Below, piece after piece: positions 1 to 7,509 of a DNA stretch of 36,233 nt (position 1 is the first letter of the stretch; the number at the start of each line of letters is the position of its first letter). The stretch is from contig JBEKTY010000080.1 in the NCBI GenBank assembly GCA_049515555.1, forward strand, positions 1-36,233, written 5' to 3'. The notes under the pieces were generated by a model. It ran no database searches. It worked only from the letters and a program-made list of their open reading frames with translations, and was not told the DNA's origin. Source of the stretch: JBEKTY01 sp049515555. Its GTDB lineage: Bacteria; Planctomycetota; Planctomycetia; Pirellulales; Thermoguttaceae. The position numbers and the translations under genes were made by a program.

Positions 1-256
1 CGTCCCGTGACGGCCGCCACCGTGCAGCGACCGGCGACCTGGAGGGAAAATTGGGCAAGCTGCCGGCAATCTGGAGAAAGTTCAGCCTTGGTGGTCTAAC
101 AATTGTGATTTGCGGCACTAGCCGGCGCGCTCTTCGACCGTGGAACACGGCCTCCCGCACGGCGCGCCGCGGGCCACCGCCTGGCTCCGCCATCCCGCGC
201 ACCCGAGCACGGCGCTCGCCTTCCGGCTTTCGCGGCGGCCGATCATAATAGATGCC

Positions 257-1183
257 ATGTCTGCCGATGCGACGTTTGCCAGAGACTTGGAATTATATGG
301 TCCCGAGGGCCGAAACCCCAAGCCACCCACGCCGCGCCAGGCCCGCCGCTACTGCCGCCGCCTGGCACGGCGGCATTACGAGAACTTCAGCGTGGCAAGC
401 TGGCTGCTGCCGCGGAAGCTCCGCCGGCATTTCTGCAATGTATACGCCTATTGCCGCTGGGCCGACGACCTGGCCGACGAGGCGGGCGACGCCTACCGGA
501 GCCTGTCGCTCCTGGCCTGGTGGGAGCGGCAGCTCCACGCCTGCTACGCGGGCGAGAGCCGGCATCCGGTGTTCATCGCCTTGGCCGATACCATCCGGCG
601 GTTCGAGATCCCCCCCGACCCGCTGGTCGATCTGCTGGTGGCGTTCCGGCAGGACCAGCGGGTCAGCCGCTACGAGGACCTGGGTCAACTGCTGGACTAC
701 TGCCGCTATTCGGCCAACCCGGTGGGGCGGCTGGTTCTGTACCTGGGGCGATGCCACACCCCCGAGCGGTTCTTGCTGGCCGACTGCGTTTGCACCGGTC
801 TGCAACTGGCGAACTTCTGCCAGGACGTGGCCCGGGACTGGGATCGCGGACGGATCTATCTGCCGCGGACCGACTGCGAGCGGTTCGGCTACGACGAGGC
901 GATGTTCGCCCGCCGCGAGCGGAACGAGGCCTTCCGGCGACTGATGGCCGCCCAGGTCGATCAGGCCGAAGGGTTCCTGCGCCGCGGACTGCCGCTGGTG
1001 CGGATGATGCCGCTGGAGCTGCAACTCGACGTGGCCTTGTTCATCCACGGCGGGCTGGCGATTCTGGCCGCGGTCCGGCGGCAGGATTACGACGTGTGGT
1101 CGGCCCGCCCCCAGGTGTCCAAAATGGAGAAGTTGCAATTGCTGGCCCGTTGCTGGTGGCAACTGGCGACGAAGAAAGGATAA
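257..1183 (+). CDS. hpnC: Squalene synthase HpnC (trans-isoprenyl diphosphate synthase family)
   Basis: Member of the squalene/phytoene synthase family. In the HpnCDE route HpnD makes presqualene diphosphate from two farnesyl diphosphates, HpnC converts it to hydroxysqualene, and HpnE reduces that to squalene. Seen directly: first aspartate-rich motif DDLADE at residues 70-75, and second motif DVARDWDRGRIYLP starting at D190, both Mg-diphosphate-binding signatures of the family. The 308-residue length fits. The frame is open upstream to 140, but those residues are low-complexity and unlike the family, so I chose the ATG at 257. The gene directly precedes the hpnD/hpnE ORF on the same strand, which supports HpnC rather than a stand-alone phytoene synthase. 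It is separated from that ORF by about 195 nt of repeats. HpnC and HpnD are homologous, so the assignment within the family rests on order and resemblance. Confidence 0.9.
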   Translation: MSADATFARDLELYGPEGRNPKPPTPRQARRYCRRLARRHYENFSVASWLLPRKLRRHFCNVYAYCRWADDLADEAGDAYRSLSLLAWWERQLHACYAGESRHPVFIALADTIRRFEIPPDPLVDLLVAFRQDQRVSRYEDLGQLLDYCRYSANPVGRLVLYLGRCHTPERFLLADCVCTGLQLANFCQDVARDWDRGRIYLPRTDCERFGYDEAMFARRERNEAFRRLMAAQVDQAEGFLRRGLPLVRMMPLELQLDVALFIHGGLAILAAVRRQDYDVWSARPQVSKMEKLQLLARCWWQLATKKG

Positions 1184-1184
1184 T

Positions 1185-1222
1185 TAGTGGCTAGTGGCTG
1201 GTGGCTAGTGGCCAGTGGTGAG
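1185..1222. repeat. Heptanucleotide tandem repeat (GTGGCTA type)
   Basis: About five imperfect 7-nt units of GTGGCTA/GTGGCCA directly after the hpnC stop codon. Confidence 0.75.
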
Positions 1223-1238
1223 GACCAAGTTCGGCGCG

Positions 1239-1322
1239 GGTCTCCCGACCCCGCCGCGGCCTGACCGAAGGTCTCCGGGGCTGGTGAGACCTTCGGTCGG
1301 CGGCGTGGCTCGGTCGGAGACC
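1239..1322. repeat. Large imperfect inverted repeat between hpnC and hpnD
   Basis: Arms of about 38-40 nt begin GGTCTCC and end GGAGACC, with internal GACCGAAGGTCTC matching GAGACCTTCGGTC around a short GGGGCT-like loop. It could fold into one long hairpin in the hpn transcript. I see no second full copy in the window. Confidence 0.65.
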
Positions 1323-1378
1323 GGCCACAACGCGGTGACTATGGCTCGTCACTCGCCACTCGCCCCGTTGGTTGCACG

Positions 1379-4075
1379 ATGCAGTTCGCCCCGGAGACAA
1401 TCCAGGCTGCTTACCGGGCATGCCGCCGCATGACCCGCCGGGCAGGCTCCAGCTTTCCGGCGGCGTTCGTGCTGCTGCCGCCCGCCAAGCGGCGGGCGAT
1501 GGACGCCCTGTATGCCTTCCTGCGCTTCAGCGACGACCTGGCCGACGATCCGCGGCCGGGCCAGCCGCCGGCCGAGGCCCTTGCGGACTGGCGGCAGGCC
1601 CTGATACGGGCCCTGGACCAGGAATGTATCCGGCACACTCCGTGTGCCGTTGGTCTTGCCGAGAAGGGTGAGGGCCCCGCGCAATCCAGCCAGCGGCACA
1701 CGGAGTGTGCCGGATACATTACGGCCGGCCAGGCCCTGCTGCCAGCCGTGGCCGACATGGTCCACCGCTTCCACATTCCGCGGGAGCACCTGCTGGCCGT
1801 GCTGGAGGGCATCGAGATGGACCTCTCGCCGCGGCAATACCAGACCTTCGACGAGTTGGCCGTGTACTGCCAGCGGGTAGCCTCGGCCGTTGGTCTGGCC
1901 TGCATCCATATTTGGGGCTTCACGGGCCGTGCGGCCCTGGGTGGCAGTGACGTCTCGCCCGTGTCCTGGAAGAGCACTGGCGAGATGTCGGTGCCACCCA
2001 GCCCGAGCACCGGCGAGGCGCCAGTGCCGCTGGCCCTGGCCCGCAGCGCCGGGGTGGCCTTGCAATTGACGAATATCCTCCGCGATCTGGCGGAAGACGC
2101 CCGGCGGGGCAGGGTCTACCTGCCGCTGGACGATCTGGCCGAGTGCGGCTACCCGGTCGATGAGCTGCTCTCCGGCCGGGCCACGCCCGGGTTCGACCGC
2201 TTGATGGCCCTTCAGACCGCCCGGGCCGAGCGGTTCTATCGCCAGGCGGCCGAGCTGACGGGCTGGCTTCATCCGGACGGACGGCGGGTGTTCGCGGTGA
2301 TCTTGGCTACCTACCGCGCCTTGCTGCGGAAGATCGAGCGCCGGCCCCGCGACGTATTGACCGGCCGGGTCCGACTGAGCGGGCCGGCGAAGCTGTGGAT
2401 CGCCTGCCGCCACGGGCTACTGGGCGGAAGGCGGAAGGCGGAAGGCGGAAGGTGGACAGGGGCGGGCATGAAAGGTAGCAGGCACACTCCGTGTGCCGTC
2501 CGCGGTGGCTGTTCCGCTTCAGCGGACGGCACACGGCGTGTGCCTGCTACTGTCGCGGTAATTGGCGGCGGGCTGGCGGGCATGGCGGCGGCCGTGGCGG
2601 CGGCCCGGCGGGGGCTGCGAGTCGAACTGTTCGAGCGTCGGGAGCGGCTGGGCGGCCGGGCCGGCTCGCAGTTCGACCCCCAGACCGGCCGCTGGCTCGA
2701 CCGCTGCCCCCACGTGGCCCTGGGCTGCTGCACGAGCCTGGTGGACTTTCTCCGCGACGTGGGCCTCGGCGACCGGCTGAAGCGCCAAGCGGCGCTGCAC
2801 TTCTTCGGACCCGAAGGCAGGCAGTACGAATTCTGCGCCAGCCGGTGGCTGCCCGCCCCGCTGCACCTGCTGCTGGCCTTGATGCGGTTGGGGTTCCTGT
2901 CGCGCGGCGAGCGGTGGGGCATCGCCCGGGCGGTGCTGGCCTTGGCCCGAACCGCACCCGCCGACCACCCCGGCGCCGAAACCATGGGCCGTTGGCTCCG
3001 TCGCCAGGGGCAAACCCGCCGGGCTGTCGAGAGTTTCTGGTCGCTGCTGCTGGAAAGCGCGCTGGGCGACACGGTCGAGCGGGTGTCGGTGGCCGCCGCA
3101 CGCAAGGTGTTCGTCGACGGGCTGCTGCGCTCCCGCCGGGGCTACGAAATGCTCCTGCCCGAGGGGCCCTGGGGCGAGTTGTGGCAGGGCGTCGGGGGGT
3201 GGCTCACCGGGCGGGGCGCCAGGATTCACCTCGGCACGCGGGTCGTGCGGATCGAGCCTGATGCAGGCGGTGAACAGGAGACCGCTCCTATTTACGGCAG
3301 CGGTCCGGCGGGCGCTTCGCACCAATCGGACCTAGTACCCCCACCGTCCTCGGTTGACACTTTGGGTGCCACTGCTGGCTTGTCCAGCAGTGCTGAGAAC
3401 ACGGTTGGGCAAGCCAACCGTGGCACCCGCTGTTTCAGGCCGGTCGGTGCACTAGCCCCCGCCCCGCTTGCCGTGCTGCTTTCCGACGGCAGCCGCCGGC
3501 GGTTCGACTTCGTCGTGGCGGCCGTAGCCTGGCGACAGGTCCGCCCGCTGCTGGCCGAGGGGCTGCTGGATGCCCTGCCGGGGCTGGCCGCAGTCGAGGA
3601 CCTTCGGCCGTCGCCGATCACGGCGGTGCACCTGTGGTTCGATCGCCCGGTGTGCCCTTTGCCGCACGCGGCACTGGTCGGACGGCTGAGCCAGTGGGTA
3701 TTCCGCGACGGCAGCTCGCCGGCGGGCGAGCACCACTGCCAGGTCGTCGTCAGTGCCTCGCACGCGTTGGCCGGCCGGCGGCGGAACGACGTGCTGGCCG
3801 AGGTGCTGGCCGACTTGGCGGCGGTGTGGCCGGTGGCCCGCCAGGCGCAGTTGCTACATTGGCGGATCATCACGCGGCCGGCGGCGGTGTTCTCGGCCGC
3901 GCCGGGCAGCTCACGGCTCCGCCCGGGTCAGCGAACCGCCGTGCCCAACTTGCTGCTGGCCGGTGATTGGACGGCCACCGGTTGGCCCGCCACGATGGAG
4001 GGCGCCGTGCGAAGCGGCCGCCTAGCCGCCGCGGCCATTCTTGAAAGCGTTGGGAAGGGGCCGAAGCGGGAGTAG
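1379..4075 (+). CDS. hpnD/hpnE: HpnD-HpnE in one ORF (presqualene diphosphate synthase + squalene-associated FAD desaturase)
   Basis: An 898-codon ORF with two normally separate enzymes. Residues 1 to about 350 are HpnD (squalene/phytoene synthase fold; SDDLADD at 51-57, RDLAED from about 235), which condenses two farnesyl diphosphates to presqualene diphosphate. Residues from about 392 to 898 are HpnE, an amine-oxidase-like FAD flavoprotein with dinucleotide motif VIGGGLAG from V394 and a C-terminal LLAGDWTATGWPATMEGAVRSG FAD signature; it reduces hydroxysqualene to squalene. The junction (residues about 349-391) is translated repeat DNA: four GGCGGAA heptamers and a 29-bp-arm inverted repeat. 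Three more repeats are read in frame: around 1623-1720 and 1940-1998 in HpnD, and 3364-3428 in HpnE. An in-frame ATG at 2468 could start HpnE separately, so whether one fused protein or two are made is open. The start at 1379 gives the expected HpnD N-terminus. Confidence 0.88.
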   Translation: MQFAPETIQAAYRACRRMTRRAGSSFPAAFVLLPPAKRRAMDALYAFLRFSDDLADDPRPGQPPAEALADWRQALIRALDQECIRHTPCAVGLAEKGEGPAQSSQRHTECAGYITAGQALLPAVADMVHRFHIPREHLLAVLEGIEMDLSPRQYQTFDELAVYCQRVASAVGLACIHIWGFTGRAALGGSDVSPVSWKSTGEMSVPPSPSTGEAPVPLALARSAGVALQLTNILRDLAEDARRGRVYLPLDDLAECGYPVDELLSGRATPGFDRLMALQTARAERFYRQAAELTGWLHPDGRRVFAVILATYRALLRKIERRPRDVLTGRVRLSGPAKLWIACRHGLLGGRRKAEGGRWTGAGMKGSRHTPCAVRGGCSASADGTRRVPATVAVIGGGLAGMAAAVAAARRGLRVELFERRERLGGRAGSQFDPQTGRWLDRCPHVALGCCTSLVDFLRDVGLGDRLKRQAALHFFGPEGRQYEFCASRWLPAPLHLLLALMRLGFLSRGERWGIARAVLALARTAPADHPGAETMGRWLRRQGQTRRAVESFWSLLLESALGDTVERVSVAAARKVFVDGLLRSRRGYEMLLPEGPWGELWQGVGGWLTGRGARIHLGTRVVRIEPDAGGEQETAPIYGSGPAGASHQSDLVPPPSSVDTLGATAGLSSSAENTVGQANRGTRCFRPVGALAPAPLAVLLSDGSRRRFDFVVAAVAWRQVRPLLAEGLLDALPGLAAVEDLRPSPITAVHLWFDRPVCPLPHAALVGRLSQWVFRDGSSPAGEHHCQVVVSASHALAGRRRNDVLAEVLADLAAVWPVARQAQLLHWRIITRPAAVFSAAPGSSRLRPGQRTAVPNLLLAGDWTATGWPATMEGAVRSGRLAAAAILESVGKGPKRE
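1623..1720. repeat. Nested inverted-repeat element, copy A (GGCACACTCCGTGTGCC family), inside hpnD
   Basis: Perfect 26-bp inverted arms (1623-1648 and 1695-1720, beginning AATGTATCC). Each arm contains its own palindrome, GGCACAC-TCC-GTGTGCC. The element is open in the HpnD frame and adds a peptide including RHTPCAV and RHTECAGY between HpnD helices. Confidence 0.9.
1940..1998. repeat. Inverted repeat inside hpnD (GGTGGCA...CTCGCC family)
   Basis: Arms 1940-1959 and 1979-1998 are 20 nt with two mismatches, around a 19-nt loop. The element is read in frame, adding a Ser/Pro/Thr-rich insert just before the second aspartate motif region of HpnD. A related partial unit (CACCGGCGAGGCGCCAGTGCC) follows directly. 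Confidence 0.75.
2423..2457. repeat. Heptanucleotide tandem repeat (GGCGGAA)
   Basis: Four exact 7-nt GGCGGAA units and a fifth degenerate unit, translated in the HpnD-HpnE junction. Confidence 0.9.
2475..2550. repeat. Nested inverted-repeat element, copy B, at the HpnD|HpnE junction
   Basis: 29-nt arms (2475-2503 and 2522-2550, GTAGCAGGCACAC...) with one mismatch, and the same inner palindrome as copy A. It lies directly before the HpnE dinucleotide-binding motif. Confidence 0.9.
3364..3428. repeat. GGGTGCCAC inverted-repeat element, copy 1, inside hpnE
   Basis: Begins GGGTGCCACTGCTGGCTTG and ends GGGCAAGCCAACCGTGGCACCC. It is open in the HpnE frame. Related copies lie at 30620, 31574 and 34230. 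Confidence 0.85.
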
Positions 4076-4083
4076 GGATTAGC

Positions 4084-4194
4084 CGGGACTATTCACGAGG
4101 CTTGTAGTGACCCGATTTATCGGGTCTGGAGGGCGTGAACAGGTCAAGGACCGCATGAATGCGGTCACTACGAACGATTGGTGAATAATCCGGG
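4084..4194. repeat. Multi-hairpin dispersed element, copy 1 (GACCCGAT / GACCGCAT family)
   Basis: About 110 bp. Outer arms are ATTCACG-AGGC and GGTGAATAAT, then GTAGTGACC / GGTCACTAC, with inner hairpins GACCCGATTTATCGGGTC and GACCGCATGAATGCGGTC. It lies between convergent hpnE and the glycoside hydrolase gene, so it may also act as a bidirectional terminator (inference). Confidence 0.9.
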
Positions 4195-4226
4195 TTAGGG
4201 ATTGGGGATTGCGGACCGTTGGCCGC

Positions 4227-7094
4227 TCAGGGGCCGAAGGTCAATTCGTAATACAGCGTCTTGTCGCGGGCGCCGTCGATGCTGAACTGTCCGTTCTCGA
4301 CGGGCAGCACTTTTCCGCTGCGGCGGCCGTCGTGGTCCAACACGTGAACGGCCGTCACGGGCCGCCCAGAAACACTGATCGCGGCCTTGACCGGCTCCAG
4401 CATGATGGGCGGCTTGCCGTTGTCGATGATCTTGTCGCCGATGGCGAAGTAGCTGAAGCCGCTGTTGCAGTTGCGGGCCACGGCCGAGAGGAGGGCCCGG
4501 GGGGCGTCGGCCAGGGTGACCTTGCGGTCCAGCGCGGTCAGGAAGATCGAGGCGTAGGGGCAATCCATGCGCACTTTGAGGCTGAAGGGGACAGTCCCAG
4601 TTTCGCCGGACGAAACTTGGGACAGTCCCCCGCCCAGCACAATCGGCTTGCCCTGGGCGAACCCCACCACGGCCTTGGTGCCCGGGGTATTCACGGTGAA
4701 GAACCCCTTGCCGGCGGTGTCCCAGGCGAGCTGGCCGGTGGCGGCGACGATGGCCGAGCCGCGGCGATACTTCCGCATGTCGGGCAGCAGCGGGGGCTGC
4801 GGTGCGGCGGTGAAGCGGACGACGACCCGGCCGGCGGCCAGGGCCTCGGGCGGCACGCTGCCGCCGAACGTTTTCACGTCGCCCTGCTGGAACACCTGGT
4901 CGGAGAATGAGAACTCGCCGGCGGCCAGCTCCCGGGGGCTCACCGAGCGCACGGAGATCACGTCGGCGGGCTTCACGTCGCCGCGATAGATCATGCGTGC
5001 CAGGGCCGGATACTGGCCGAGTTGGGCCGGTACGTCGGCCTCCCAGACGCCCCACGGGGGCGCGCCGGCCCGATCGCCGAAGGCGTGCGGCCCGGCCTGC
5101 GACTGGAACTCGTAGGAGGCGTCCCAGCCTTGCAGCCCCAAGCCGTAGGCGGCGATGATCGCCGGCCCTTCCGCACTGTATAGCGAAGGATAGACGTGGA
5201 TCCATTCGGACAGCCCGAAGGGGCGATCAGCAACCTGCTGCAGGCCGCTGGAGAAATATCCGCTACCGGGCTCGGCGAGCATCGAGTCCAGCAGTTTGCC
5301 GCCGAAATAGTTGTGCCGGTCGATGTAGCCCACCAGGTAGTCGGATCGCAGGTTGGCGTAGTGCGGCAGCATCGAGGGGGCCTGCCAGGGCGAGCCGATG
5401 AGGGGGCCGCGGTAGCCCGCCGCGCGAATGGCCTTCTGGAACTTGCCGTAGTACTTGTCTTGCACGTCGTGCAGGAAGGCGGCCGTATCGAGCAGGCGGC
5501 GGCGGGCGCCGCCCTTCTGGCCCGGCAGGTGAGCGTCGCTGAAGAACCAGGGATTGAGCTCGGGGACGACGTTGTGAGCGGCGAGGCTTTCGCCCGGCTG
5601 CACCGCCCCTTGCCAGGCGGCTCGCCACTCGGCCTGCGAGCCGTACCGCGCCCGCAGCCAGTCGGCGAAGCGCTCCTGGAACCGCTTGCGGTAGGTGGGG
5701 CAGGCATTCAAGGCCCCAGCCGAGGTGTAGAAGAAGATGTCGTCCTCGTTCTGCATCTCGACAAACGACAGGGCCGGCTCCTCGGCGTAGGTCAGGCCCG
5801 TGTACGGATTCTTGTGCCCCAGCAGCTTGACGACCATCTCGATCATCAAGTCCTGCACGTCCTCGGCAAAATTGATGAAGGCGTAGGTATTGCGGTGCAG
5901 ATTCTTGTCGATCTCGTCGTAAGCCAGCAGGCGGCCGCGGTTGCCCGGGCAGACGTGAAAGCCGTAGGTGTGCGACCAGCCGAAGTACACCCCCTGCCGC
6001 TTGAGCTGCTGGGCGAAGTAATCCAGCCGGTCCAGGCCCTCGGGGTCCATGGCCGTGGCGTCGTTGGGGTCGCCGATGCCCATCTCGCTGGTGGGATAGG
6101 AGAACTTGTGCAAGCGGACGCCGTTGATTCCGTACTTGGCCATGCGGGCGGCGGTGAAGTCGGCGGTCTTTTTTTCCGGCGCGCAGTTGCCGCCGTAGGC
6201 CAGGTTCACGCCCCAGAACTTCACCGCGGCGCCGTCCTCGAACTGGAAGCCGTCGCCCACGGTCCGCACGCCGCCGTGCTTGCCTGCCGGGGCATCGAGC
6301 CAATCGTTCATGCCGATTACGCTGGGGCCCGTGTCGTCCGACGGTCGGAAGGCGAACCAGTCGGGGCCGGCTATGGTTTGGGTCAGGCGCTTCAGGTCTG
6401 CCTGCCGGCCCAGGAAGGCGACGGCCTCGGGCAGGGTGATTGTCAGCTTGACGCTCCGCGCTCCGGCCTTGAACGTCTCGGCGGCCAGCATGATGCGCAG
6501 ATCGCCGTCGCACGAGCAGTCGCACGGCGGGTCGAGCGTCAGCAGCACCCGGCCCAGGCCGCGGAGCTCGAGGGCCGCCTTGGCCACGGGCGGCGCCAGG
6601 CCCCGGCCCAGCGGCAGTTTCCAACTGCTGGACTTCCCGTCGGCATGGGTCATAACGAGCTGGCCCTGGGCCCGGGCCGGCTCCACCGCCAGGCTGGCGA
6701 TGAGCATGGTGAGGGGCACGTCTTTCTCCGCCCGCAGATCGTATTGGAAACAAACCTCGCGCGGAGCGCTGCTCCAGGCCTGGTACGTAACGTCGAGCAC
6801 CTGGCCCTTGCCGCGGTTGACCACGAAGGGGACGGGCGCCACGAGCCGCTCGGCGGCGGCCCGCCGATCCGACTGCAAGCCGATCCAGGCCCATTGCGGT
6901 CCCCAGCCCCCCAGGCTCAGTTGGAAGGCGGGCTTTCCCTCGGCCAGGAAGGTGGTGGCAAGCGAGTTATCCGGCGAGATGACCGCCGACCAGGGTTTTT
7001 CCGCGGGGCCGGCCGCCGCCGAAATCCCGGCCGCCAGGCCAGGCACCATCCACAACACGGCCGCCGCGAGGCGGGCGCTGAAATCGGTTCTCAT
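4227..7094 (-). CDS. Secreted clan-A glycoside hydrolase (GH5-like TIM barrel)
   Basis: 955 residues with an N-terminal signal peptide (hydrophobic stretch to about residue 28, ending AAAG). The barrel starts at FWGVNLAYGGNC, followed by MAKYGINGVRLHKF, typical of clan GH-A (GH5 and relatives). Candidate catalytic residues are E450 in the Asn-Glu pair of EMQNEDD (acid/base) and E630 in LSEWIHV (nucleophile), giving the strand-4/strand-7 glutamate pair expected of the clan. The regions before the barrel and after about residue 680 look like beta-rich accessory domains. The start has a good ribosome site (AAAGGGAG at 7102-7109, 7 nt upstream). Substrate cannot be read from the sequence; a plant or algal polysaccharide is plausible. 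A 44-bp repeat at 4587-4630 adds an insert in the C-terminal domain. The long open frame on the opposite strand is a high-GC shadow. Confidence 0.82.
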   Translation of the reverse strand: MRTDFSARLAAAVLWMVPGLAAGISAAAGPAEKPWSAVISPDNSLATTFLAEGKPAFQLSLGGWGPQWAWIGLQSDRRAAAERLVAPVPFVVNRGKGQVLDVTYQAWSSAPREVCFQYDLRAEKDVPLTMLIASLAVEPARAQGQLVMTHADGKSSSWKLPLGRGLAPPVAKAALELRGLGRVLLTLDPPCDCSCDGDLRIMLAAETFKAGARSVKLTITLPEAVAFLGRQADLKRLTQTIAGPDWFAFRPSDDTGPSVIGMNDWLDAPAGKHGGVRTVGDGFQFEDGAAVKFWGVNLAYGGNCAPEKKTADFTAARMAKYGINGVRLHKFSYPTSEMGIGDPNDATAMDPEGLDRLDYFAQQLKRQGVYFGWSHTYGFHVCPGNRGRLLAYDEIDKNLHRNTYAFINFAEDVQDLMIEMVVKLLGHKNPYTGLTYAEEPALSFVEMQNEDDIFFYTSAGALNACPTYRKRFQERFADWLRARYGSQAEWRAAWQGAVQPGESLAAHNVVPELNPWFFSDAHLPGQKGGARRRLLDTAAFLHDVQDKYYGKFQKAIRAAGYRGPLIGSPWQAPSMLPHYANLRSDYLVGYIDRHNYFGGKLLDSMLAEPGSGYFSSGLQQVADRPFGLSEWIHVYPSLYSAEGPAIIAAYGLGLQGWDASYEFQSQAGPHAFGDRAGAPPWGVWEADVPAQLGQYPALARMIYRGDVKPADVISVRSVSPRELAAGEFSFSDQVFQQGDVKTFGGSVPPEALAAGRVVVRFTAAPQPPLLPDMRKYRRGSAIVAATGQLAWDTAGKGFFTVNTPGTKAVVGFAQGKPIVLGGGLSQVSSGETGTVPFSLKVRMDCPYASIFLTALDRKVTLADAPRALLSAVARNCNSGFSYFAIGDKIIDNGKPPIMLEPVKAAISVSGRPVTAVHVLDHDGRRSGKVLPVENGQFSIDGARDKTLYYELTFGP
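4587..4630. repeat. GGGGACAGTCCC inverted repeat, copy 1, inside the glycoside hydrolase gene
   Basis: 44 bp with imperfect arms GGGGACAGTCCCAG-TTTCG and CGAAACTTGGGACAGTCCCC around CCGGA. It reads in frame as a Ser/Gly/Thr-rich insert. A sister copy of the same length is in the MMPL gene at 15350. Confidence 0.85.
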
Positions 7095-7509
7095 GATCGG
7101 GCTCCCTTTGTGACGCGGGCTTTCAAATCAATCCCCTTTCCCGCGTGCCGCTGCGGCACGATTGGGAGAGGGGCCGGGGGTGAGGGTGGGTAGAGGATAC
7201 AGGCAGGACATCTGCGCACGCAAGTCCAGGCTGATTATGGCCCCCCATTGCCTGCTGAGCAATAGGCCGCATGCCGCCGGCCGGTAGCCGTTCACGGCAT
7301 TGAAAGTAGCAGGCACACTCCGTGTGCCGTCCGCTATATCTTTTTCCGCTTCAGCGACGGCACACGGCGTGTGGCGTGCTACATTGAAGCGGACGGCACA
7401 CGGAGTGTGGCGTGCTACTTTGGGCGGCATGGTGGCGGCGTGGCCGCGGCCAAGTTATACTAATCGCTATCACCAATTCGTAATCCCTTTTTTGCCCGGA
7501 GGACCTGCC
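7095..7509. other. Divergent intergenic region between glycoside hydrolase and FG-GAP genes
   Basis: 415 nt without a supported gene. It holds a CCCCTTTCCC...GGGAGAGGGG type inverted sequence (about 7133-7160, GTGCCGCTGCGGCAC in its centre) and nested element copy C at 7306-7418. TATACT at 7456-7461 is a possible -10 for the FG-GAP gene, but no convincing -35 is seen. Confidence 0.6.
7306..7418. repeat. Nested inverted-repeat element, copy C, with an extra arm
   Basis: Begins GTAGCAGGCACACTCCGTGTGCCGTCCGC. It is followed by two inverted arms rather than one (ending GCGTGCTAC at 7382 and again at 7418), so this copy looks duplicated on its right side. Confidence 0.85.

Noticed and set aside
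51..248. Small open frame at the left edge
   Set aside because: Arg/Pro/Ser-rich without motif or ribosome site; 1-256 shows nothing I can support.
5196..7193. 665-codon open frame antisense to the glycoside hydrolase
   Set aside because: It mirrors the codon positions of the real gene, has no family-like motifs, and the reverse-strand frame has signal peptide, catalytic glutamates and ribosome site.
7300..7509. N-terminal extension of the FG-GAP protein
   Set aside because: The extension is translated repeat DNA; the ATG at 7510 has GGAGG and starts a clear signal peptide.
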